Shown piece by piece: positions 1-4,343 of a stretch of 5,339 nt of DNA. Origin of the DNA: an uncultured Micrococcales bacterium (GTDB lineage: Bacteria; Actinomycetota; Actinomycetes; Actinomycetales; Microbacteriaceae); NCBI GenBank assembly GCA_903929105.1, contig CAIYTL010000242.1, positions 1 to 5,339 of the forward strand, given 5' to 3'. How positions within the stretch are numbered: position 1 is the first letter of the stretch; each line of letters begins with the position of its first letter. The notes under the pieces were generated by a model. The model was given only the letters and a program-made list of their open reading frames with translations, searched no databases and had not been told where the DNA came from. Both the position numbers and the translations under genes were made by a program.

Positions 1-1112
1 AAATCCAGATTCCTGCCGAACTTTTGCCAATCGATGGTCGCTTTGGTTGCGGCCCTTCGCGCCTGCGCGAGGCACAAATCACAGCATTCGCAAACGAAGG
101 TGCCCGACTAATGGGCACTTCGCACCGTCAGGCGCCGGTGAAGAACCTGGTCAAACGAGTTCAAGAGGGCCTTATCGAGCTTTTTCACAACCCAGAGGGT
201 TATGAAATCGTTTTGGGCAACGGCGGCTCAACAGCTTTTTGGGATCTCGCCACGCACTCGCTCGCCGAGGGCAAGGCCCAAGCGCTTGTGCACGGTGAGT
301 TTGGTTCAAAGTTTGCAAGCGCGTTGAAGGCTCCTTGGCTTGAAGCGCCTACCGTTATCAACGGCACGCCTGGTTCGCGCCTTGAACTTGTTGCCGAAGC
401 AGGCGTCTCAAGCTATGCCTACCCTCAGAACGAAACTTCAACCGGCGTCGTTACGCCGGTCAAGCGAGTAGCCGGTGCTGATTCAGGCGCCCTAATGTTC
501 ACCGACGCCACCTCAGCTGCCGGCGGCATCGACTTCGACCCGCTTGAAACAGATGTCTACTACTTTGCGCCGCAAAAGAACTTTGCATCAGACGGCGGTC
601 TTTGGTTCTCGCTCATGTCGCCTGCCGCAATCGAACGCGCTGAGCGCATCGCCGCAAGTGACCGCTACATTCCCGAGTTTCTGAGCCTCAAGTTGGCAAT
701 CGACAACTCACGCCTGAACCAAACCTTGAACACTCCTGCGGTAGCCACATTGTTTCTGTTGGCCGAGCAGGTTGACTGGATCAACCACAACGGCGGTCTA
801 TCGTGGGCCCACTCGCGCACCTTGGCGGCTTCGAACCACCTATACAGCTGGGCTGAAGCCAGCGAATTTGCCACTCCTTTTGTTGCTGAGCCAAGCCACC
901 GCTCACAGGTTGTTGTGACCATCGACTTCGATGAAAAAATTGACGCAGCTGCTGTGGCTAAAGTTCTGCGAGCCAATGGCATCGTCGATGTCGAGCCTTA
1001 TCGCAAACTTGGCCGAAACCAGCTTCGCGTGGCAACCTTCACCGCAACCGAGTTGAGCGAAGTTCAGCAGCTCACCGCAGCAATTGACTTTGTGGTCGGC
1101 GAACTAAGCTAA
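1..1112 (+). CDS. serC: Phosphoserine aminotransferase, actinobacterial type (5' partial)
   Basis: This PLP-dependent class V aminotransferase (EC 2.6.1.52) makes O-phosphoserine from 3-phosphohydroxypyruvate and glutamate in cytosolic serine biosynthesis. The frame is open from base 3 and reads IQIPAELLPIDGRFGCGPS, which matches the family N-terminus. The true start therefore lies a few codons left of the window, and the in-frame TTG at 24 is an internal Leu, not the start. Visible motifs are GTSHRQAPVKNLV (substrate and phosphate region), LGNGGSTAFWD (cofactor phosphate binding), NETSTGV, FTDATSAAGG (Asp codon 504-506, pairs with the PLP ring nitrogen) and APQKNFASDGG (Schiff-base Lys codon 576-578). 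The C-terminal domain ends with YRKLGRNQLRVATF, typical of the mycobacterial-type SerC. About 369 codons are visible, close to full length. It is probably co-transcribed with the DUF2530 gene that begins 5 bases after its stop. The assignment is secure. Confidence 0.97.
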   Translation, partial: IQIPAELLPIDGRFGCGPSRLREAQITAFANEGARLMGTSHRQAPVKNLVKRVQEGLIELFHNPEGYEIVLGNGGSTAFWDLATHSLAEGKAQALVHGEFGSKFASALKAPWLEAPTVINGTPGSRLELVAEAGVSSYAYPQNETSTGVVTPVKRVAGADSGALMFTDATSAAGGIDFDPLETDVYYFAPQKNFASDGGLWFSLMSPAAIERAERIAASDRYIPEFLSLKLAIDNSRLNQTLNTPAVATLFLLAEQVDWINHNGGLSWAHSRTLAASNHLYSWAEASEFATPFVAEPSHRSQVVVTIDFDEKIDAAAVAKVLRANGIVDVEPYRKLGRNQLRVATFTATELSEVQQLTAAIDFVVGELS

Positions 1113-1117
1113 GGCAC

Positions 1118-1348
1118 ATGATGCGCTTTTATGTCAAAGACTCGCAGCGCAAGCCCGACCCAGCGCCAGTAAAAACCAACGCCCGACGCGCAATAGCGGT
1201 GGGCACGGTGCTTTGGGCGCTGGCCCTACTATTTCTTCTTTTTGCCCCGCAGCAACTTCAGCAGGTTGAAACCTGGAAGCTTGCGACCTGCGTCGTTGGC
1301 ATCGTTCTTGGCATCTATGGGTTCATTCACGTCAGTCGAAAGCGCTGA
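1118..1348 (+). CDS. DUF2530 family two-helix membrane protein
   Basis: This is a 76-residue protein of unknown function that resembles the actinobacterial DUF2530 family. It has a short charged N-terminus with a PDPAPVKTNARRA stretch, then a first membrane segment at about residues 24-44 (AIAVGTVLWALALLFLLFA). A short polar loop follows (QQLQQVETW), then a second membrane segment at about 55-72 (ATCVVGIVLGIYGF) and a basic SRKR tail. Both ends probably lie in the cytoplasm. The W-x4-C-x2-G-x3-G pattern before and inside helix 2 fits the family as I remember it. There are two adjacent ATG codons (1118 and 1121); the AAGG at 1111-1114 is better spaced for 1121, so the protein may be 75 residues. 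It follows serC by 5 bases. Its codons from residue 38 onward lie antisense to the 3' end of the DUF3027 gene, so half of this protein shares DNA with another coding sequence. Confidence 0.85.
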   Translation: MMRFYVKDSQRKPDPAPVKTNARRAIAVGTVLWALALLFLLFAPQQLQQVETWKLATCVVGIVLGIYGFIHVSRKR

Positions 1349-1765
1349 ATCGTCTTCGTCGAAGTCAACAAAGTTTTCGTTCTCGTCTTCAACTTCATCT
1401 GAATCGGATTCAGCAGATTCGGCGGCCTCAGCAGCTGCGGCCTCAAGTTCAGCCTGCAACGCCTGGTAATCTGCCAAACGCTCGCTCCAAGGAACCCATG
1501 CTGGTGCTTGCAATGATTCGCCGGTAGGCAGCAACAAGACTTCTGAAACAGTCGGTGCCTCGACGCCGTCACTGAACATCAAAACTGACCATCGCCAATC
1601 CGGGTAACCCTTTAGCTTGCACTGAAAGTTATAAGCTGTAACGCCTTCTTCTTCGATCGCACTGTCGATAAAAACACCGACCCCCGTTGGCCCTGCAGTA
1701 GCAACTGCAGCTTTGCGAGCTACCTCACGAACTGCAAAATCAGTTGACTCAGGCATCGAGCTCAT
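1229..1765 (-). CDS. DUF3027 family protein, short form with acidic linker and lysine tail
   Basis: The function is unknown. The N-terminal half (residues about 25-100) carries DUF3027 hallmarks: YPDWRWSV, then TVSEVLLLP, then APAWVPWSERL. A helical Ala/Glu run follows (about 102-118), then a strongly acidic region rich in Asp, Glu and Ser (about 117-155), and a basic hydrophobic end, GFNLLKLLRGKKKK. From memory, many DUF3027 proteins carry a further C-terminal block with conserved cysteines (CANEW...GCGAHSE type); it is absent here, and the protein has no such Cys cluster. I chose the ATG at 1763-1765 because an AAGG (1772-1775) lies 6 bases upstream. The ATG at 1754-1756 is also possible, and a GTG at 1808-1810 would force a longer overlap with a poor-looking N-terminus. 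The start overlaps the end of the upstream cold-shock gene, suggesting coupled translation. The 3' end overlaps DUF2530 by 120 bases, tail to tail. Confidence 0.85.
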   Translation of the reverse strand: MSSMPESTDFAVREVARKAAVATAGPTGVGVFIDSAIEEEGVTAYNFQCKLKGYPDWRWSVLMFSDGVEAPTVSEVLLLPTGESLQAPAWVPWSERLADYQALQAELEAAAAEAAESAESDSDEVEDENENFVDFDEDDSALSTDVNEPIDAKNDANDAGRKLPGFNLLKLLRGKKKK

Positions 1766-2132
1766 CGGCGACCTTGCGAAGCAAAGCGGCAACCTTCTTA
1801 GTGCCGGCACCCTCAGGGTATTTGCCGCGCTTCAAGCCAGAACCTAGACCATCAAGCAGTCGAATCAGATCTTCGACAATGACAGCCATTTCGTCAGCTG
1901 GCTTGCGCGATAGCTTTGCCAAACTTGGTGGCACTTCAAGAATTCGAATCGAAAGAGCCTGAGGGCCTTTCTTGCCATCGCCGATTCCGAACTCAAGGCG
2001 AGTGCCCGGCTTGACTACGGTTGTGCCAGCCGGCAACGCGCTGACGTGCAAAAAGACCTCGCCACCATCGTCTGTTGCGATGAAGCCGAAACCTTTTTCT
2101 TCGTCGAAGAACTTAACTTTGCCGGTAGGCAT
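1749..2132 (-). CDS. Cold-shock-domain protein with C-terminal extension
   Basis: This is a 127-residue single-stranded nucleic acid binding protein, probably a cytosolic RNA chaperone. The cold-shock domain spans about residues 1-67 and begins PTGKVKFFDEEKGFGFI. RNP1 is KGFGFI (13-18) and RNP2 is VFLHVS (26-31). A Phe (KFF) replaces the Trp common in CspA-type proteins. The remaining ~60 residues form a helical extension (LAKLSRKPADEMAVIVEDLI ... KKVAALLRKVADELDA) that typical 65-70 residue Csp proteins lack but that is widespread in actinobacteria. The length is close to Mycobacterium Rv0871 (named CspB there), which lies in the same neighbourhood. The start at 2132 fits the conserved MPTGKVKF beginning and has a strong GAGG ribosome site 5 bases upstream; in-frame ATGs at 2147 and 2156 would add residues outside the family pattern. 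It is the first gene of a two-gene unit with the DUF3027 gene. Confidence 0.95.
   Translation of the reverse strand: MPTGKVKFFDEEKGFGFIATDDGGEVFLHVSALPAGTTVVKPGTRLEFGIGDGKKGPQALSIRILEVPPSLAKLSRKPADEMAVIVEDLIRLLDGLGSGLKRGKYPEGAGTKKVAALLRKVADELDA
1771..1775 (-). promoter_or_regulatory. Ribosome binding site inside the cold-shock gene for DUF3027
   Basis: The minus strand reads AAGGT, with AAGG 6 bases before the ATG at 1765. It lies within the last codons of the cold-shock gene. It is the reason for preferring 1765 over the ATG at 1756 as the DUF3027 start. Confidence 0.5.
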
Positions 2133-2136
2133 CTGA

Positions 2137-2143
2137 ACCTCTT
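2137..2143 (-). promoter_or_regulatory. Ribosome binding site deciding the cold-shock start
   Basis: The minus strand reads AAGAGGT, with GAGG 5 bases before the ATG at 2132. This supports the MPTGKVKF start over the in-frame ATGs at 2147 and 2156, since the latter would place this site inside the coding sequence. Confidence 0.7.
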
Positions 2144-2161
2144 TCATTAGAGCCAACCTTC

Positions 2162-2167
2162 ATTTTA
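2162..2167 (-). promoter_or_regulatory. Candidate -10 box for the cold-shock/DUF3027 unit
   Basis: On the minus strand this reads TAAAAT, five of six matches to TATAAT. The predicted transcript start near 2155 gives a leader of about 23 bases before the ATG at 2132. A weak -35-like TTGGCC lies at 2187-2192 with a 19-base spacer, longer than ideal. This is sequence inference only. Confidence 0.4.
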
Positions 2168-2210
2168 CCTAACGGAAACTTTAACTGGCCAACTGTTCTG
2201 CTATCAAAGG

Positions 2211-2216
2211 TAGGCT
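2211..2216 (+). promoter_or_regulatory. Candidate -10 box giving a leaderless transcript
   Basis: This reads TAGGCT, which fits the actinobacterial TAnnnT -10 pattern. It ends 6 bases before the ATG at 2223, so transcription from the usual distance would begin at or next to the start codon. There is no clear -35 element. The only Shine-Dalgarno-like AGG lies inside this box, which also favours a leaderless start for the small membrane protein. An alternative weak extended -10, TGCTATCAA, lies at 2199-2207. Confidence 0.35.
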
Positions 2217-2222
2217 TTAACG

Positions 2223-2483
2223 ATGGCTAAAAGCGAACAAACCCCAGAAACCCCAGCCCCAACGCGCCTTCAACGCATTTTGACAAGCATGATTGTTGGC
2301 GTCATTGGCACAGCAATTTTGAGCATTGCCATCGATATTGCAGGCGCCGCTTTCAAGTGGAACGTATTTTGGTTCTTTGGACCGCTAGCCAGTTTGGGAA
2401 TGTTGGCAGGCATGGTTTTGATGTTTGTGCTGATGATTGTTTCGATCCGAATCAAAATTCGTCAAAACCGTTCGAACGATTAA
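2223..2483 (+). CDS. Small two-helix membrane protein of unknown function
   Basis: This 86-residue protein is not one whose function I recognise. The N-terminus is polar and Pro/Thr-rich (about 1-18). It is followed by a membrane segment at about 20-42 (LTSMIVGVIGTAILSIAIDI), a short KWN turn, a second long hydrophobic segment at about 48-75 with many Met, Gly and Phe residues, and a basic tail (RIKIRQNRSND). This predicts a hairpin with both ends inside. Related small proteins next to XPB genes in Microbacteriaceae are, as I recall, sometimes labelled 'multidrug ABC transporter ATPase', but there is no Walker A or any ATPase motif here and the name should not be used. The gene lies 21 bases upstream of the helicase-associated gene on the same strand, so co-transcription is likely. 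A TAGGCT box ends 6 bases before the ATG, which suggests leaderless transcription. Hydrophobicity, codon texture and gene context make it a likely real gene. Confidence 0.75.
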   Translation: MAKSEQTPETPAPTRLQRILTSMIVGVIGTAILSIAIDIAGAAFKWNVFWFFGPLASLGMLAGMVLMFVLMIVSIRIKIRQNRSND

Positions 2484-2492
2484 CAGCGGTTC

Positions 2493-2498
2493 GGGGGA
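2493..2498 (+). promoter_or_regulatory. Ribosome binding site for the GTG start at 2505
   Basis: GGGGGA lies six to seven bases upstream of the GTG and within the 21-base gap after the small membrane protein gene. It supports this GTG as the start of the helicase-associated protein. Confidence 0.5.
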
Positions 2499-2504
2499 AT
2501 TCTT

Positions 2505-4289
2505 GTGAGCGAAATTATTGGGCTGGCAACGGCACTGAGAAGCTCGAGCAATGATTTTCTCACGCAACTTTTGGCCAGCCGCCACATTTCGAGCTCAAAC
2601 TTTCGCGATTTTCTAGACTTTGCAACCGCTTTGGTTGAACCTAAAACTCTAAAGACCGCCATCGCTTCGTTGCCCCGCAGTCAAGCCCAAGCTTTGGTAG
2701 CGCTTTGCTCTGGTGTCAGCCAGAGTGCGCTTGACCCGAGCACGGTGCAAAAACTGGCAAATCAAATGTTCATCATTAAAGCCGACAAAAGCCAGGCTGA
2801 CGATGACTTTGTTGTGCTCGATGCAGTTCGAAATTCGATTGCAAGTTTTAGTTCAATCAACTTTGCTAGCGACACCCCCGATGTCGCCGAATCAGACAGA
2901 ACCGTTGATGCTGCCGACAGAGACGCCGGCGTTGCTGCTTTTGAAGCCATGCAAGCCCTAACCGAACTGCACTTTGACATCGACCAGCGCTATGTGCGAG
3001 AGGTGGGCAAGCGTGGAGTCGGGCTTGCTGACCTAAAGCGGCTAGCAGGTCACCTTCGCAAAACAAACGAGTTTGCAAAGGCAATTTATTTGCTCGCAGG
3101 TCAAGCCAAGATTATTGCCGCAGCTGAAGGCCGATGGATGCTCGGCACCGACGCAGACCGTTGGCTCGAACTGACCCCACAGCAACGATTCAAGTTTTTG
3201 GCAGAGCTATGGCGTTCACAACTTGGCGAAGACTCGGCGCAAGAGCTTTTGTCGATGAAGCTAGCTCACCCGGGCCATAGTCTTGACGCACTGTTCAAAC
3301 ACACCTATCCGTTCGCTGATTCATTGGTCAACTCGCGAATCTCTATGCTCGAGGCGATGGCTGATTTAATCGGCCTCACAGCGGGGCAGGCCGCAACAAC
3401 TTGGTTTGAGTTGGTTTTGAAAAACGAATTAGATGCCGCCGCTGAGCTGCTGGCCTCACACCTGCCTGAAACTAGCGAGCGCCTAATTATTCAAGCTGAC
3501 CTCTCGCTTATTGCTCCCGGGCCTTTGCCGACTTCGATTGAAATTGAGTTGCGCAGATTTGCAGAGACCGAGCAGGTTTCGATGGCCAGCACCTATCGCC
3601 TAAACGCCTTGACCATTAGCCACGGGCTCGAAACAGGTTTGACCGAAGCTGACATTAGAGATTTGCTGCTCAGGTTGTCGGGCAAGGATTTGCCCCAGCC
3701 GGTTGACTATTTGTTGCGCGAAGCGGTTGGCCGTTTTGGACGTTTGACAATTGCCGACGGCCCCGGCGAGGCGCTTTCGCTGATCAGGTCGGTTGACCCG
3801 ATCTTGCTGACTGAAATTGTCAATGAGCCTAAGCTTCGACCGTTTAGCATTCGCCGCACACCCGATGGCGACCTTTTTAGTCGTTTTGAACCAGAGCTGA
3901 TTTATTTTGGTTTGCGTGAGGCGGGCTTCAGCGCGATTCGCGTTGATTCTGCCGGCCGTGTGGTCTCGCCTAGAACCGTTGCAACCCGAACCAGCACTTT
4001 GGCTGTCGTTAGCAGTGCGGCCAGCGACCTTGAGCGCCTGCGCGAGCATGACGAGCGAATTGGCACCGACCCCGGTGACGACGACTTAGTTCGCCAGATT
4101 GAATGGGCGCTAAAGAACCGCAGCAAACTGCTCATAACCGCGACCGATCGCACCGGCAAGGCTCACGAGTTTTTGCTCGAGCCTAAGAATCTTTCTAATG
4201 GGCGTCTGCGCGGCATCGACACTCGAGCCGAAATCGAACGAACGCTGCCCCTCGAACGCATCACCACTGCTTCACCGGTGGCTGGCTAG
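2505..4289 (+). CDS. Helicase-associated protein (XPB/Ssl2-like domain, WYL-like C-terminus)
   Basis: This 594-residue protein belongs to the actinobacterial family found beside XPB (Mycobacterium Rv0862c type). It carries no Walker A or DEAD/DEAH motif, so it is not itself a helicase. Visible parts: an N-terminal helical region (5-70) with the family pattern LATALRSSSNDFLTQLL...; a variable acidic linker (about 95-142); a winged-helix-like region (about 165-240, KRGVGLADLKRLAGHL ... WLELTPQQRFKFLAELW); a central domain (about 325-440) beginning RLIIQADLSLIAPGPLP and containing TYRLNALT, DLPQPVDYL and GRFGRLTI, of the type often called helicase C-terminal domain 3; and a C-terminal segment (about 527-590) resembling a WYL beta-barrel (LLITATDRTGKAHEFLLEP ... 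RTLPLERIT). The central domain aligns with the N-terminal domain of the downstream XPB, so it probably acts as a helicase partner (inference). It is shorter than the 700-850 residues I recall for relatives. The GTG start at 2505 has GGGGG seven bases upstream. Confidence 0.9.
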   Translation: MSEIIGLATALRSSSNDFLTQLLASRHISSSNFRDFLDFATALVEPKTLKTAIASLPRSQAQALVALCSGVSQSALDPSTVQKLANQMFIIKADKSQADDDFVVLDAVRNSIASFSSINFASDTPDVAESDRTVDAADRDAGVAAFEAMQALTELHFDIDQRYVREVGKRGVGLADLKRLAGHLRKTNEFAKAIYLLAGQAKIIAAAEGRWMLGTDADRWLELTPQQRFKFLAELWRSQLGEDSAQELLSMKLAHPGHSLDALFKHTYPFADSLVNSRISMLEAMADLIGLTAGQAATTWFELVLKNELDAAAELLASHLPETSERLIIQADLSLIAPGPLPTSIEIELRRFAETEQVSMASTYRLNALTISHGLETGLTEADIRDLLLRLSGKDLPQPVDYLLREAVGRFGRLTIADGPGEALSLIRSVDPILLTEIVNEPKLRPFSIRRTPDGDLFSRFEPELIYFGLREAGFSAIRVDSAGRVVSPRTVATRTSTLAVVSSAASDLERLREHDERIGTDPGDDDLVRQIEWALKNRSKLLITATDRTGKAHEFLLEPKNLSNGRLRGIDTRAEIERTLPLERITTASPVAG

Positions 4290-4311
4290 CTCAACCAAGG
4301 CCCAGGCACTA

Positions 4312-4317
4312 TAGAAT
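4312..4317 (+). promoter_or_regulatory. Weak candidate -10 box for xpb
   Basis: TAGAAT, five of six matches to TATAAT, lies in the 54-base gap between the helicase-associated gene and xpb. Transcription from it would leave a leader of about 20 bases containing the GAAGGA site. I found no convincing -35. It could allow xpb to be expressed apart from the upstream genes, but chance occurrence is quite possible. Confidence 0.25.
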
Positions 4318-4334
4318 TACCTATTCAGCTAACT

Positions 4335-4340
4335 GAAGGA
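4335..4340 (+). promoter_or_regulatory. Ribosome binding site for xpb
   Basis: GAAGGA lies 3 bases before the ATG at 4344. The spacing is short but the match is good, and the resulting N-terminus agrees with the family. Confidence 0.55.
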
Positions 4341-4343
4341 ATC

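Noticed and set aside
24..26. TTG as the start of serC
   Set aside because: The frame continues to the window edge with residues (IQIPAELL) that match the family N-terminus, so this TTG codes an internal Leu.
665..982. Minus-strand frame of about 105 codons opposite serC
   Set aside because: It is antisense to a well conserved serC segment; its Trp/Arg-rich composition and lack of a ribosome site mark it as a shadow.
1415..1450. Short GCGGCCTCA direct repeats
   Set aside because: They arise from repeated Ala/Glu codons in the DUF3027 helix on the opposite strand and are not arranged like a CRISPR array or operator.
1242..1469. Plus-strand Ser-rich reading frame
   Set aside because: It is the mirror of the acidic and alanine-rich DUF3027 tail; the Ser repeats come from complementing Asp/Glu/Ala codons, and there is no ribosome site or family resemblance.
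2223..2483. ABC transporter ATPase annotation for the small membrane protein
   Set aside because: The protein is 86 residues with two membrane segments and contains no Walker A, signature or Walker B motif.
3600..4049. Long minus-strand reading frame of about 149 codons
   Set aside because: It lies wholly antisense to the helicase-associated gene, has the low-complexity Asn/Gln/Arg texture of a shadow frame and no recognisable motif.
4263..4281. Inverted repeat (CACCGGTG palindrome and CCAC/GTGG) as a terminator after the helicase-associated gene
   Set aside because: The stem is short, lies within the coding end and is not followed by a T-tract; the downstream xpb is better explained by read-through.
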